NCBI RefSeq assembly: GCF_000359745.1
Contig: NZ_AQHN01000056.1
Coordinates: 124,001-188,000, forward strand
Reading direction: 5' to 3'
Length of the DNA stretch: 64,000 nucleotides
DNA from: Rhizobium freirei PRF 81
GTDB lineage: Bacteria > Pseudomonadota > Alphaproteobacteria > Rhizobiales > Rhizobiaceae
Shown: piece by piece, positions 35,700-46,261 of the stretch
Position numbering within the stretch: position 1 is the first letter of the stretch
Layout of the letters: every line of letters starts with the position of its first letter
The notes under the pieces: generated by a model
What the model saw: only the letters and a program-made list of their open reading frames with translations
The model's database searches: none
Told to the model about the DNA's origin: nothing
Program-made: the position numbers and the translations under genes

Positions 35700-36077
35700 T
35701 CAGCCCTGCTCAGTGCTCGGCCGGACGAGGAGCTTTTCGGTGATGCCTTGGATGCGCGTCGTCACCTCATCGATGACGCTCGCCAGCGTCTCCTCGGCCC
35801 GCGCATTGGCGGCCATGGTCGTATCGCGATTGCTGGTCAGGGATTCCAGCTCGGCTTCGAGCGAAGACACGCGGCGCGTGAGTTCCGCCACCTCGTCGGT
35901 GATCATGATGCCGGCCATGACCGTAAGGCGCAGGTCGCCGATCTCTCCGAACTGGCTCTTCAAATGCAGCACATAGCGGTCGAAGCGAGTGGCGAGATCC
36001 GTGAGATGATCTTCCTGCCCCTCTTCGCAGGCCATCCGGTAGGCTTTGCCGTCGATCGTTACCGTTACTTGTGCCAT
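35700..36077 (-). CDS. zapA: Cell division protein ZapA
   Basis: 125 aa. MAQVTVTIDGKAYRMACEEGQEDHLTDLATRFD is the standard N-terminal ZapA domain, followed by a long coiled coil (LTRRVSSLEAELESLTSN). ZapA bundles FtsZ filaments at the division site. Located 45 nt after the DUF4164 gene and just before 6S RNA. Confidence 0.92.
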   Translation of the reverse strand: MAQVTVTIDGKAYRMACEEGQEDHLTDLATRFDRYVLHLKSQFGEIGDLRLTVMAGIMITDEVAELTRRVSSLEAELESLTSNRDTTMAANARAEETLASVIDEVTTRIQGITEKLLVRPSTEQG

Positions 36078-36122
36078 TCGACTTTCCGATCATTGCCGTG
36101 CCGCGACGGCTGCCCCGAGGGA

Positions 36123-36398
36123 TCAGCGGTCCAGCACGGCTCTTATGGTTTCCATCGCCGTAACAAGCCGGCGCGACACCTCGCGATTGACTTCCTCGAG
36201 CCGGTTCGCACGGAACTCGGCCTGGTCCAGCTCCTGAGCAAGACGCGAGCGATCGGCGTGAACCCGCCGAACCTCGCCTTCTATGTCACTATGCGCACGC
36301 TCGCGCTCAAACCGCCCGTCAACCGCGCTCTCCAAAGTGGAAAGCGCCTGGCGTAGTTGGGCGAGCGCTGCGTCCACCGTTTTGCCTGAAGGTGTCAT
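36123..36398 (-). CDS. DUF4164 coiled-coil protein
   Basis: 91 aa from ATG 36398 (MTPSGKTVDAALAQLRQALSTLE), almost wholly coiled coil (FERERAHSDIEGEVRRVHADRSRLAQELDQAEFRANRLEEVNRE). The frame is open to 36470, but the upstream residues are not family-like. DUF4164 proteins are found next to zapA in Rhizobiales and may be a divisome partner similar in role to ZapB (inference). Confidence 0.82.
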   Translation of the reverse strand: MTPSGKTVDAALAQLRQALSTLESAVDGRFERERAHSDIEGEVRRVHADRSRLAQELDQAEFRANRLEEVNREVSRRLVTAMETIRAVLDR

Positions 36399-36800
36399 GG
36401 CCTTCGATACTCCGCGCAAGGCCCGAATCAAAACATCCGGCCACTTGTCTGATTTCGCAACAATATTCAACTCGGCAACAGCACGTCAATAAAGGCCGCC
36501 ATGTGACACCCCCCCTATTCTGTGGATGAATGCCTCCTTTGCCGGCCATACCGGCCTTGTCGCATGATTGTCGTCTTTTGTAAAAGTAAACGGGCAAATG
36601 TCAAAAAATTGCCTCGGGGACCCTGGATTGAACCGTCGATTTATTGACTTGCTCGCCCCAACTGCTATGTCTCAGCCGCCTGAGGCGACGTTGAAAATGG
36701 CGTTCGGAAGAGCGTCTCCCTTTATACCCGCCTTTCAACCGATGGCTCTCCCTCCCAGGCGTGCGGCCATCCCCGAACCCGGAACACTGCGGAAAAACCC
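36399..36800. other. Divergent spacer before tkt
   Basis: About 400 nt between the DUF4164 gene and tkt. It contains a C-rich run near 36506, an AT-rich stretch at 36575-36650, and the tkt promoter. No gene is supported. Confidence 0.5.
36644..36671 (+). promoter_or_regulatory. Putative sigma70-type promoter of tkt
   Basis: TTGACT (36644-36649), 16 nt spacer, TATGTC (36666-36671), predicting a leader of about 120 nt before the tkt ATG. The -10 is imperfect. Confidence 0.45.
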
Positions 36801-38783
36801 ATGAACTCTCGCGAACAACACGACCGGATGGCAAATGCGATCCGTTTCCTTGCCATGGATGCTGTCGAGAAGGCCAATTCCGGTCACCCCGGTTTGCCGA
36901 TGGGGATGGCTGATGTTGCCACCGTTCTCTTTGGCAAATATCTGCGCTTCGATCCGAAGAACCCCCATTGGCCGGACCGCGACCGTTTCGTCCTGTCGGC
37001 TGGCCACGGTTCGATGCTGCTTTATTCGGTTCTCTATCTCACCGGCTATCCGGATATGACGGTCGAAGAGCTGACGCGCTTCCGCCAGCTCGGCTCCAAG
37101 ACTGCTGGCCATCCGGAATATGGTCATGCCACCGGCATCGAAACCACCACCGGCCCGCTCGGCCAGGGCATTGCCAATGCCGTCGGCATGGCGATCGCCG
37201 AACGCAAGCTGCGCGAAGAGTTCGGCGCCGAGCTTCAGGATCACTACACCTACGCCATGTGCGGGGACGGCTGCCTGATGGAAGGCATCAGCCATGAAGC
37301 CATCGCGCTTGCCGGCCACCTCAAGCTCAACAAGCTGATCCTGTTCTGGGACAACAACTCCATCACCATCGACGGCGCCGTCTCGCTTTCGGATTCGACC
37401 GACCAGATCATGCGCTTCAAGGCCGTTCACTGGAACACCATTGAAGTCGACGGTCACGATCAGGCCGCCATCAGTGCTGCCATCGAAGCCGCCCATCAGT
37501 CCGACCGCCCGACGCTCATCGCCTGCAAGACGGTCATCGGCTTCGGCGCGCCGAACAAGCAGGGCACCCACAAGGTCCACGGCTCGCCGCTCGGCGCCGA
37601 GGAAATTGCCGCAACCCGCGTCGCCCTTGAATGGCCTTACGAACCCTTCGTCATCCCGAACGACATCCTCGGTGAATGGCGCGCTGCCGGCGAACGTTCC
37701 GTCGGCACCCGCCAGGCCTGGGAAGGCCGCCTTGCCGCCGCCGACGCTGCCAAAAAGGCTGAATTCACCCGCCGCTTCGATCACAAGCTGCCGGCCGGCT
37801 TCGACGCCGCCATCAGCGACTACAAGAAGAAGCTCGCTGAAACCAAGCCGACGGTCGCAACCCGCAAGGCATCGGAAGATGCGCTCGAGGTCATCAACGG
37901 CTTCATTCCGGAAACGATCGGCGGCTCGGCCGACCTGACGCCGTCGAACAACACCAAGACCAGCCAGATGAAGTCGATCACCCCGACCGATTTCTCCGGC
38001 CGCTACATGCACTGGGGTATCCGCGAACACGGCATGGCTGCCGCGATGAACGGCATTTCCCTGCACGGCGGTCTGATCCCCTACAGCGGTGGCTTCCTGA
38101 TCTTCTCGGACTATTGCCGCCCGCCGCTCCGCCTCGCCGCCCTAATGGGCATCCGCTCCATCCACGTCCTGACGCATGATTCCATCGGCGTCGGCGAAGA
38201 CGGCCCGACCCACCAGCCAGTCGAGCAGGTCGCAAGCCTGCGCGCCATCCCGAACTTCCAGCTGTTCCGCCCGGCGGACGCGACGGAAACGGCCGAATGC
38301 TGGCAGATCGCCATCAAGACGACGAACCGTCCGTCCGGCCTCGCACTGACCCGTCAGAACCTCTTGGCCGCTCGTACGGAATATAGCGAGAAGAACCTCT
38401 GCGAACTCGGTGCCTACACGCTGGCCGGTAATGCGGACGCCAAGGTGACGATCTTCGCTTCGGGCTCCGAAGTCGAACTTGCTGTCGCGGCTCGCACGGC
38501 TCTCGAAGGCAAGGGCGTCTCCACGCGCGTCGTTTCCGTTCCCTGCACCGAACTCTTCTTCGAGCAGCCGGAAGCCTACCGCAAGGACGTCATCGGCAAC
38601 TCGCCGGTCAAGGTTGCCGTCGAAGCCGGCGTTCGCGAAGGCTGGGATGCCTTCATCGGACCGGAAGGCGCCTTTATCGGCATGAAGGGCTTCGGCGCTT
38701 CAGCTCCTTATAAGGACGTCTACAAGCACTTCGGCATCACCACCGAAGCCGTAGTCGCCGCCGCTGAAGCAAAGCTTTCCTGA
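36801..38783 (+). CDS. tkt: Transketolase
   Basis: 660 aa thiamine-diphosphate enzyme of the pentose phosphate and Calvin-type pathways. The TPP motif begins with [13 protein letters not shown] and ends near the FWDNN; the phosphate/TPP contact region [14 protein letters not shown] is at the N-terminus. The C-terminal pyrimidine-binding portion contains [14 protein letters not shown]. Followed by gap after 64 nt, a conserved rhizobial tkt-gap-pgk order. Confidence 0.97.
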   Translation: MNSREQHDRMANAIRFLAMDAVEKANSGHPGLPMGMADVATVLFGKYLRFDPKNPHWPDRDRFVLSAGHGSMLLYSVLYLTGYPDMTVEELTRFRQLGSKTAGHPEYGHATGIETTTGPLGQGIANAVGMAIAERKLREEFGAELQDHYTYAMCGDGCLMEGISHEAIALAGHLKLNKLILFWDNNSITIDGAVSLSDSTDQIMRFKAVHWNTIEVDGHDQAAISAAIEAAHQSDRPTLIACKTVIGFGAPNKQGTHKVHGSPLGAEEIAATRVALEWPYEPFVIPNDILGEWRAAGERSVGTRQAWEGRLAAADAAKKAEFTRRFDHKLPAGFDAAISDYKKKLAETKPTVATRKASEDALEVINGFIPETIGGSADLTPSNNTKTSQMKSITPTDFSGRYMHWGIREHGMAAAMNGISLHGGLIPYSGGFLIFSDYCRPPLRLAALMGIRSIHVLTHDSIGVGEDGPTHQPVEQVASLRAIPNFQLFRPADATETAECWQIAIKTTNRPSGLALTRQNLLAARTEYSEKNLCELGAYTLAGNADAKVTIFASGSEVELAVAARTALEGKGVSTRVVSVPCTELFFEQPEAYRKDVIGNSPVKVAVEAGVREGWDAFIGPEGAFIGMKGFGASAPYKDVYKHFGITTEAVVAAAEAKLS

Positions 38784-38847
38784 GGGCGCTGACAAGCGCT
38801 CTCAAATCCAATAGATAGACGTCCTGAATGAACGGGAGTGAATTTCA

Positions 38848-39858
38848 ATGACTGTAAAAGTAGCCATCAACGGCTTTGGCCGCATCGGCCGTAACGTACT
38901 GCGCGCAATCGTCGAATCCGGCCGCACCGACATCGAAGTCGTTGCCATCAACGACCTCGGCCCGGTCGAGACCAACGCTCACCTGCTGCGTTACGATTCC
39001 ATTCACGGCAAGTTCCCGGCGGAAGTGAAGGTCGAAGGCGACACGATCATCGTTGGCGGCGGCAAGCCGATCAAGGTCACGGCGATCAAGGATCCGGCAA
39101 CGCTGCCGCACAAGGAACTCGGCGTCGACATCGCCATGGAATGCACGGGCATCTTCACGGCCCGCGACAAGGCCGCCGCCCACCTGACGGCCGGTGCTAA
39201 GCGCGTCATCGTTTCGGCTCCTGCCGACGGCGCCGACCTGACCGTCGTTTTCGGCGTCAACCACGACCAGCTCACCAGCGAGCACATGGTCATCTCCAAC
39301 GCTTCCTGCACCACGAACTGCCTGGTGCCGGTCGTGAAGGTTCTCGACGACGCCGTTGGCATCGACCACGGCTTCATGACGACCATCCACTCCTACACCG
39401 GCGACCAGCCGACGCTCGACACCATGCACAAGGACCTGTACCGCGCCCGCGCCGCAGCCCTGTCCATGATCCCGACCTCGACGGGCGCCGCTAAGGCCGT
39501 TGGTCTCGTTCTGCCGCACCTGAAGGGCAAGCTCGACGGCACGTCGATCCGCGTTCCCACCCCGAACGTCTCGGTTGTCGATTTCAAGTTCGTGTCCAAG
39601 AAGGCAACGACGGTCGGCGAAATCAACGAAGCCATCAAGGCTGCATCGAACGGCAAGCTGAAGGGCATCCTCGGCTACACCGACGAGCCGCTGGTTTCCC
39701 GCGACTTCAACCATGACAGCCACTCGTCGATCTTCGCGAGCGACCAGACCAAGGTCATGGAAGGCAACTTCGTGCGCGTCCTGTCCTGGTACGACAACGA
39801 ATGGGGCTTCTCCAGCCGCATGTCCGACACGGCCGTTGCCTTCGCCAAGCTGATCTGA
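38848..39858 (+). CDS. gap: Glyceraldehyde-3-phosphate dehydrogenase, type I
   Basis: 336 aa. NAD-binding [14 protein letters not shown] at the N-terminus and catalytic Cys in [26 protein letters not shown] and [13 protein letters not shown] are typical. Catalyses the reversible oxidation of glyceraldehyde-3-phosphate to 1,3-bisphosphoglycerate. GGGAGTG precedes the start. Probably co-transcribed with tkt and ended by the hairpin at 39944. Confidence 0.97.
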   Translation: MTVKVAINGFGRIGRNVLRAIVESGRTDIEVVAINDLGPVETNAHLLRYDSIHGKFPAEVKVEGDTIIVGGGKPIKVTAIKDPATLPHKELGVDIAMECTGIFTARDKAAAHLTAGAKRVIVSAPADGADLTVVFGVNHDQLTSEHMVISNASCTTNCLVPVVKVLDDAVGIDHGFMTTIHSYTGDQPTLDTMHKDLYRARAAALSMIPTSTGAAKAVGLVLPHLKGKLDGTSIRVPTPNVSVVDFKFVSKKATTVGEINEAIKAASNGKLKGILGYTDEPLVSRDFNHDSHSSIFASDQTKVMEGNFVRVLSWYDNEWGFSSRMSDTAVAFAKLI

Positions 39859-40353
39859 TCCAGGGTTTCTCCCCTCTTTGCGACGGCAGCCCACTCGCCG
39901 AAGCAATTTGGATGGAAGCCTGCGATCATCATCGCAATCGATAAAGCCGGCGGCGCAGTCATCTGCGCCGCCGGCTTGGTATCAAAGGGCTCGAAAGCCT
40001 CTCCTCCAGTGTGCCACCGCCCCTCGACGGCAAAGACGCAAATTTTGCCCGCTCCCGCATCGTCTTAAAAACATTTCGATTTTTTCGGTGCTGCCCTGCT
40101 ATGGTCCAGATTTACCAATAAATTTTGAAGCTCGAAGTCTCCCAGGGCGTTCCCAGCCGCTTTGCCGTTCTGGCAAAGTGCATCACACAATGACGTTGCA
40201 GTCATCGGAAAGAGTTTCAATTCGTAAACTCTCCTCCGAGCGATTTCCGTGTTTGCCAATTTGCCCGGCACGGCGGCATGATGAAAACTGGCGAGATTTC
40301 CAAAATTCCGGGCTTTTGGCCCTAACTGCGGCGCACGGAAAGGGAAAGAAAAG
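39859..40353. other. Gene-free spacer between gap and the antiporter gene
   Basis: 495 nt. The first 120 nt contain the gap terminator hairpin. The rest is AT-richer around 40060-40130 and probably includes the antiporter promoter, but I cannot place convincing -35/-10 boxes. Short frames here show no family features. Confidence 0.5.
39944..39978 (+). terminator. Hairpin terminator after gap
   Basis: Perfect 15 bp inverted repeat AAGCCGGCGGCGCAG-tcat-CTGCGCCGCCGGCTT, 86 nt past the gap stop. Only a short T run follows. Confidence 0.75.
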
Positions 40354-42204
40354 GTGGAGGCATTTTACGTCATCGTGCTGATCAGCACGGTCCTCATTCT
40401 CATTGCGGCCTTCTCCAGCCTTATCGCCTTCCGTTTCGGCGCTCCCTTGCTACTGCTCTTCCTGATGATCGGACTTGCCGCCGGCACCGACGGGCTCGGT
40501 ATCGAATTCTCCAACAATTATCTCGCCTATATCCTGGGCTCCCTCGCGCTTGCCATTATCCTCTTCGATTCCGGCTATGGCACGCCGATCCAGGCCTTCA
40601 AGCTCGCGGCCGCACCGGCGCTGACCATTGCCTCCGTCGGCGTCATCGTGACGGCGGCACTGTTCGGTCTCGCCGCCACCTGGCTGCTCGGCTTCACCTG
40701 GCTGCAAGGCCTGCTGCTCGGCTCCATCGTCGCCTCGACGGATGCGGCCGCCGTCTTCTTCCTGCTGCGCATCGGCGGCATCAATATCCGCGACAAGGTT
40801 CGCTCGACGTTGGAGGTCGAATCCGGCACCAACGACCCGATGGCGATCTTCCTGACGCTTGCCTTGGTCGAGCTTCTGGCAAGCGGCGACGGCTATGCGG
40901 GCATCAACATCGCCATGCTCGCGACCTTCATCAAGCAGATGGGCCTCGGCGTCATCCTCGGCCTCTTCGGCGGCATGATGATCGTTCTCATCGTCAGCCG
41001 GCTGGAAACCGATCGCGGCTTGACACCGATCTTCGTGCTGGCGCTGGCTCTGCTCGTCTTCTCCTTCACTGGCGCCGTCGGCGGCAGCGGCTTCCTGGCG
41101 GTCTATGTCGCCGGCATCTATGCCGGCAATCGCAGGATGCCCGCCTCGGCCTCGATCAAGCGCTTCCAGGACGGCATGACATGGCTGGCGCAGATCATCA
41201 TGTTCCTCGTCCTCGGCCTGCTCGCCACGCCATCGGAATTTCCCGCCATCGCCGTTCCCGCCGTGGCGCTGGCGCTGTTCCTGATCTTCATTGCCCGCCC
41301 GATCGCCGTGTGGCTCTGCCTGCTGCCCTTCGACTATACCCAGCGCGAGACCGGCTTCGTCGCCTGGGTCGGTCTGCGCGGCGCAGTCTCCATTCTTCTG
41401 GCGATCATGCCGATCCTCGGCAACCTCCAGTCCGGCCAGACCTATTTCAACGTCGCCTTCATCGTCGTGCTGGTGTCGCTGCTCGTGCAGGGCTGGACCA
41501 TCAAACCCATGGCACGCCGCCTCGGCCTCATCGTTCCCCCCCGCATGGGGGCGATCGACAAGGTGGAGGTCGACCTGCCGGGCACGGTCAATCACGAACT
41601 CCTCACCTACCGCGTCGTGAAAGACAGCCCGGTTCTGCGCGGCGAACGCATCCCGCGCTGGGCTATGCCCTCGCTTGTCGTGCGCGACGGCAAATCCATG
41701 CGCTATCAATATGCCGGCCGCCTGCGCGAAAACGATATCGTCTATCTCTTCGTCTCGCCCAATTATTCGCGCCTGCTCGACCGGCTCTTCGCCAGCCGCG
41801 CGCCGGTCGATCCCGATGACGCCGAATTCTTCGGCGCCTTCTCGATCTCGCCGCTGCGCCCAGCCGCAGATCTCGATGCAGCCTACGGGCCGGGCCTGCT
41901 GAGCGAACAGGAAAAGGGCCTCACCATCGCCGAGCTTATGCGCCACCGCCTGGGCGGCAAGGCCGACTATGCGGATCGCATTCGCCTCGGCGAGATCATC
42001 CTCATCGTCCGCGATCTCGATGAGAACGACCATATTCAGTCCGTCGGCATGTCGCTCGAAGCGGTGGAACCGCCCGGCCTCCTGCCGATCTTCATCAATC
42101 TCCACGATATTTTCAACAGCATCCACGCCTACCTGCAGAAGCGCCGCGAGCGCGCGCACGAAGCCGTTTCAAGCGATTCGACGACGGGCAAAAACGACGC
42201 CTGA
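40354..42204 (+). CDS. K+/H+-type antiporter (NhaP2/CvrA-like)
   Basis: 616 aa starting with GTG and an AAGAAAAGG upstream. About 12 membrane helices fill residues 5-390 (CPA1 exchanger), including SIVASTDAAAVFFLL and ESGTNDPMAIFL, with the paired acidic residues expected for cation/proton exchange. A cytosolic TrkA-C-like domain (about 405-480) and a C-terminal CorC/HlyC-like domain (about 500-580) follow, the architecture of potassium/proton antiporter NhaP2. It sits unexpectedly within the gap-pgk interval. Confidence 0.92.
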   Translation: MEAFYVIVLISTVLILIAAFSSLIAFRFGAPLLLLFLMIGLAAGTDGLGIEFSNNYLAYILGSLALAIILFDSGYGTPIQAFKLAAAPALTIASVGVIVTAALFGLAATWLLGFTWLQGLLLGSIVASTDAAAVFFLLRIGGINIRDKVRSTLEVESGTNDPMAIFLTLALVELLASGDGYAGINIAMLATFIKQMGLGVILGLFGGMMIVLIVSRLETDRGLTPIFVLALALLVFSFTGAVGGSGFLAVYVAGIYAGNRRMPASASIKRFQDGMTWLAQIIMFLVLGLLATPSEFPAIAVPAVALALFLIFIARPIAVWLCLLPFDYTQRETGFVAWVGLRGAVSILLAIMPILGNLQSGQTYFNVAFIVVLVSLLVQGWTIKPMARRLGLIVPPRMGAIDKVEVDLPGTVNHELLTYRVVKDSPVLRGERIPRWAMPSLVVRDGKSMRYQYAGRLRENDIVYLFVSPNYSRLLDRLFASRAPVDPDDAEFFGAFSISPLRPAADLDAAYGPGLLSEQEKGLTIAELMRHRLGGKADYADRIRLGEIILIVRDLDENDHIQSVGMSLEAVEPPGLLPIFINLHDIFNSIHAYLQKRRERAHEAVSSDSTTGKNDA

Positions 42205-42276
42205 ATGCCTTGCGTCTCCGATCATCCGTAGTATGGTCGGCGCGCTTCACGCCACCAACAACATTGGATCCTCCCC

Positions 42277-43479
42277 ATGGCAGCCTTCAAGACTCTCGAC
42301 AATCTCACCGACGTCACCGGTAAGCGCGTGCTCGTGCGCGTCGACCTCAACGTGCCGGTCAAGGATGGCAAGGTCACCGATGCGACCCGCATCGAACGTG
42401 TCGCCCCGACGATTCTCGAATTGTCCGAAAAGGGCGCCAAGGTCATCCTGCTTGCTCATTTCGGCCGCCCCAAGGATGGCCCCTCCCCGGACCTTTCCCT
42501 CGGCCTCATCGTGCCGGCCGTCGAGGAAGTGCTGGATCATGCCGTTCTCTTCGCCTCCGATTGCATTGGTGCTGCGGCCGCCGACGCCGTTGCCAAGATG
42601 AATGACGGCGACATCCTGCTGCTTGAAAACACCCGCTTCCACAAGGGAGAAGAGAAGAACGACGCGGCCTTCACCAAGGCGCTCGCCGCCAATGGCGACC
42701 TCTACGTCAACGACGCCTTCTCGGCCGCGCACCGCGCCCATTGCTCAACCGAGGGCCTCGCCCAGCTGCTGCCGGCCTATGCCGGCCGCACGATGCAGGC
42801 AGAACTCGAAGCCCTGGAAAAGGGCCTTGGCAATCCGGTCCGTCCGGTGGTCGCCATCGTCGGCGGCGCCAAGGTTTCCACCAAGATCGATCTTCTGATG
42901 AACCTCGTGAAGAAGGTTGATGCGCTCGTGATCGGCGGCGGCATGGCTAACACCTTCCTCGCCGCCCGCGGCACCAATGTCGGCAAGTCGCTCTGCGAGC
43001 ATGATCTCGCCGACACAGCTAAGCAGATCATGATCGAGGCCGCCGCCTCCGGCTGCGCGATCGTTCTGCCGGAAGACGGCGTGATCGCCCGCGAATTCAA
43101 GGCAGGCGCCGACAACGAAGTCGTTGCAATCGAAGCCATTCCGGCCGATGCCATGGTCCTCGATGTCGGCCCGAAGTCGGTCGAAGCCATCAAGAACTGG
43201 ATCGGACGCGCCACGACGCTGGTCTGGAACGGCCCGCTCGGCGCCTTCGAAATCACGCCCTTCGATGCTGCCACCGTCGCGGCTGCCAAATATGCCGCCG
43301 AATGCACCAAGGCCGGCAAGCTGACGTCGGTCGCCGGCGGCGGCGACACGGTCTCCGCGCTCAACCATGCCGGCGTTGCCGACGACTTCACCTACGTCTC
43401 GACGGCAGGTGGCGCGTTCCTTGAATGGATGGAAGGCAAAGTCCTTCCCGGCGTCGCTGTCCTGCAGTCCGGCAAGTAA
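42277..43479 (+). CDS. pgk: Phosphoglycerate kinase
   Basis: 400 aa. [14 protein letters not shown] at the N-terminus, HFGRPKDG substrate region, [13 protein letters not shown] hinge, and C-terminal [13 protein letters not shown] nucleotide-binding motif. Interconverts 1,3-bisphosphoglycerate and 3-phosphoglycerate with ADP/ATP. Part of the tkt-gap-pgk-fba cluster. Confidence 0.97.
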   Translation: MAAFKTLDNLTDVTGKRVLVRVDLNVPVKDGKVTDATRIERVAPTILELSEKGAKVILLAHFGRPKDGPSPDLSLGLIVPAVEEVLDHAVLFASDCIGAAAADAVAKMNDGDILLLENTRFHKGEEKNDAAFTKALAANGDLYVNDAFSAAHRAHCSTEGLAQLLPAYAGRTMQAELEALEKGLGNPVRPVVAIVGGAKVSTKIDLLMNLVKKVDALVIGGGMANTFLAARGTNVGKSLCEHDLADTAKQIMIEAAASGCAIVLPEDGVIAREFKAGADNEVVAIEAIPADAMVLDVGPKSVEAIKNWIGRATTLVWNGPLGAFEITPFDAATVAAAKYAAECTKAGKLTSVAGGGDTVSALNHAGVADDFTYVSTAGGAFLEWMEGKVLPGVAVLQSGK

Positions 43480-43566
43480 GAAAACCTCTTCGCAGTGATC
43501 GACGGAAGCCGCGGAAGCTGAACCTTTCGCGGCTTTTCCACGAGCGCCGGAATGGTGTCCAAAACA

Positions 43567-43599
43567 TTCAAACGGTTGAAATCATTTCAATCGTTTCAA
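43567..43599 (+). promoter_or_regulatory. Cluster of TTGAA/TTCAA palindromes upstream of fba
   Basis: TTCAA-ACGG-TTGAA (43567-43580) runs into the perfect palindrome TTGAAAT-C-ATTTCAA (43576-43590), followed by TTTCAA (43594-43599). The pattern resembles overlapping operators for a LacI/GntR-type sugar regulator, about 95 nt before the fba start. No regulator gene is adjacent. Confidence 0.45.
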
Positions 43600-43692
43600 T
43601 TAGTTAGCCGGCCGTTTCCCTCCTTCTACACTTCTGTTATCGGCGATCTATGTCGACCTTGTCGCCGACTGAAGTAGCATTGGAGAACCGAA

Positions 43693-44718
43693 ATGAGCGA
43701 ACGAATTGAAGACATTGCCGTAAAGATGGTTGCTGGTGGCAAGGGCCTCCTGGCGGCGGACGAATCCACCGCCACGATCAAGAAGCGCTTCGACACCATC
43801 TCTCTCGTATCAACGCAAGAGAGCCGCCGCGACTATCGCGAAATGCTCTTCCGCTCCGACGAGGCGATGAAAAAATACATCTCCGGCGTCATCCTTTATG
43901 AAGAAACCCTCTATCAGAAGGCCGCAAACGGCACGCCCTTCGTCGACATCATCAAGGCGGCGGACAGTATTCCCGGCATCAAGGTCGATGTCGGCGCCAA
44001 GCCGATGGCCGGCTTCCCCGGCGAAACCATCACCGAAGGTCTCGACGGCCTCGCCGACCGGCTGGCGAAATATTACGACGCCGGCGCCCGCTTCGCGAAA
44101 TGGCGCGGCGTGATCGCCATCTCCGACAAGCTGCCGACCTTCGGCGCCGTCAAGGCCAACGCCCACGCGCTCGCCCGTTATGCCGCGCTTTGCCAGCAGG
44201 CCAAGATCGTTCCGATCGTCGAGCCGGAAGTGCTGATGGACGGCGAACCCGGCACGCATGACATCGACCGCAGCGAAGAAGTCACCCGCTGGACGCTGCA
44301 GATCGTTTTCCAGGAACTCGCAGAAGCCCGCGTCAAGCTCGAAGGCATGATTCTGAAGCCGAGCATGGTCATCGACGGCAAGAAGGTCCGCAAGGCTTCC
44401 ATAGAGCAGGTTGCCGAACGCACCGTCCGGGTTCTGAAGGAAACCGTCCCTTCCGCCGTTCCGGGCATCGCCTTCCTCTCCGGCGGCCAGTCCACCGACG
44501 AAGCAACCGCGCATCTCTCCGCCATCAACTCCGGCCATGATCTGCCCTGGCATGTGACCTTCTCCTACGGCCGCGCCCTGCAGGACAGCGCGCTGAAGGC
44601 GTGGGGCGGTAAGCCCGAGAATGTCGCCGCCGGCCAGCGCGCCTTCACCCATCGCGCCGAGATGAACTATCTCGCCGCCAAGGGCAGCTGGACGAAGGAC
44701 CGCGAACAGGCCGCCTGA
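43693..44718 (+). CDS. fba: Class I fructose-bisphosphate aldolase
   Basis: 341 aa. The class I (Schiff-base) signature is visible: GKGLLAADES near the N-terminus, WRGVIAIS, and LEGMILKPSMV, which carries an active-site Lys. FLSGGQSTDEATAHLSAIN is the phosphate-binding region. Unlike the zinc-dependent class II enzyme, no metal motif is present. GGAGAACCGAA precedes the start. Cleaves fructose-1,6-bisphosphate to two triose phosphates. Confidence 0.95.
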   Translation: MSERIEDIAVKMVAGGKGLLAADESTATIKKRFDTISLVSTQESRRDYREMLFRSDEAMKKYISGVILYEETLYQKAANGTPFVDIIKAADSIPGIKVDVGAKPMAGFPGETITEGLDGLADRLAKYYDAGARFAKWRGVIAISDKLPTFGAVKANAHALARYAALCQQAKIVPIVEPEVLMDGEPGTHDIDRSEEVTRWTLQIVFQELAEARVKLEGMILKPSMVIDGKKVRKASIEQVAERTVRVLKETVPSAVPGIAFLSGGQSTDEATAHLSAINSGHDLPWHVTFSYGRALQDSALKAWGGKPENVAAGQRAFTHRAEMNYLAAKGSWTKDREQAA

Positions 44719-44741
44719 ATCAGGTAGCGGTTCGAACGAAC

Positions 44742-44774
44742 AAAGCCCCGGCCGCGATGCGGTCGGGGCTTTTT
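44742..44774 (+). terminator. Rho-independent terminator after fba
   Basis: AAAGCCCCGGCCGC and GGTCGGGGCTTTTT arms around GATGC, 23 nt past the fba stop, with a clear T run. Confidence 0.85.
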
Positions 44775-44945
44775 GCTTTCGAGTGGTGGCCATCCGGATG
44801 TTCAGGATCGGGCAAGGCATATCTTCCGCAAGGAAAGTATAGATTTGCTACGACATCGGAAAATAACGCTGTCAAACGGGTGTTACGAAAGCGCGGCACT
44901 AGGTTGCCCCACTTATAGTAGCGGGGCTTAATTGGGGGGTGCCGT

Positions 44946-46208
44946 ATGCTTGCCTGGCGCGGTTTTGTCGCTGTCCTTGCTGTGATCTTGTTTTCTCAGA
45001 TCGATGCTGCTCATGCGCAGCAGTTGCAGCCGGCTAACGCCGTCTTTTCCCCGACCGGGCCGGATGCGGAGGCTTACGGTGAGAAGCTCGGTTATCCCGT
45101 CGGTGTGCCGCTCAGCGAGCAACGGAACATGATCGGCAACTTCAGTCACGCCGATAGGCTTGCGCCAACACACACGATCGCCGCTGCCGAAGATCCACTG
45201 CCGCTGTTGCGCGCCCCATCCGAGATTTCGGTCAAGTTTACGTTCGGCACTGAAACCGCCTCGTTGTCGAAATATCTCGCCACCAATCCCACCACGGGAT
45301 TGCTGATTGCGCACAACGACACGATCCTGTTCGAACATTATCAATACGGCCGCACCGATCGCGACCGCCTTGTCTCGCAATCCATGGCGAAAACCTTGAC
45401 CGGCATGCTCATCGGAATTGCGATTTCCGAAGGTGCCATTCACTCCGTTGACGACACCGTGCAGACCTATGTGCCGGAATTGAAGGGCACCGAGATGGGG
45501 AGCACGCCGATCCGCGCACTACTGCATATGGCCTCCGGCATTGCCTTCACCGAAAACTTCGGCAACCCCGACGATAACGTCCGTCTCAGCAGCTCACTCC
45601 TCGGCCCGGAAAAGCTTGATCCCATCACAGCCGTATCGCGATTCAACAAGCGGGTCGCCCCTCCCGATACGGTTTGGCACTACAGCAATCTCGATACCGA
45701 AGGGCTGAGCCTGGTCCTGACCCACGCCACCCATATGACGATGTCGGACTATCTCCAAACCCGGATATGGCAACCCATGGGCGCAGAAGCCAGCGCGAAC
45801 TGGCAGGTCGACAGCACGGGCCAGGAAGTCGGCTACTGCTGCTTTAGCGCGACGCTTCGAGACTATGCTCGCTTTGGCATGCTGCTCGCCCATGACGGCG
45901 CCTTGAATGGCCGTCAAATCATACCGCGCCAATGGCTGCTGGACGCGACGCAGCCGGTCAAGCAGGGCTCGTTCCTCGCAGTCAATCACGAGACGAACCC
46001 CTGGGGTTACGGCTATCAAACCTGGCTGATGCCCGGCCCACGCAGAACGTTCTTTCTCGACGGCCGAGCAGGCCAACGCATCCTCATCGATCCGACGACA
46101 CATCTCGTCCTCGTGCACACAGCCGTTCGTGCGAAGCCGAATGATATGGGCAGCGCCGAACTGGTCGCGCTCTGGTCGAGCGTGCTGAAGCAGTTCCAGG
46201 GCAATTGA
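44946..46208 (+). CDS. Exported serine hydrolase (beta-lactamase class C family)
   Basis: 420 aa with a signal peptide (WRGFVAVLAVILFSQIDAAHA). The SxxK motif is SMAK (in LVSQSMAKTLTGML) and the second motif is YSN (in VWHYSNLDTEG), consistent with the penicillin-binding / class C fold; the third motif is probably near FLDGRAGQRI. GGGGGG lies before the ATG. Likely a periplasmic esterase, carboxypeptidase or 6-aminohexanoate-hydrolase relative. Monocistronic. Confidence 0.88.
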   Translation: MLAWRGFVAVLAVILFSQIDAAHAQQLQPANAVFSPTGPDAEAYGEKLGYPVGVPLSEQRNMIGNFSHADRLAPTHTIAAAEDPLPLLRAPSEISVKFTFGTETASLSKYLATNPTTGLLIAHNDTILFEHYQYGRTDRDRLVSQSMAKTLTGMLIGIAISEGAIHSVDDTVQTYVPELKGTEMGSTPIRALLHMASGIAFTENFGNPDDNVRLSSSLLGPEKLDPITAVSRFNKRVAPPDTVWHYSNLDTEGLSLVLTHATHMTMSDYLQTRIWQPMGAEASANWQVDSTGQEVGYCCFSATLRDYARFGMLLAHDGALNGRQIIPRQWLLDATQPVKQGSFLAVNHETNPWGYGYQTWLMPGPRRTFFLDGRAGQRILIDPTTHLVLVHTAVRAKPNDMGSAELVALWSSVLKQFQGN

Positions 46209-46261
46209 CGCGATCCTCGTGCATGCCGCGGGGCGTTAAGACAGCCCATGGGGGACTGCGA

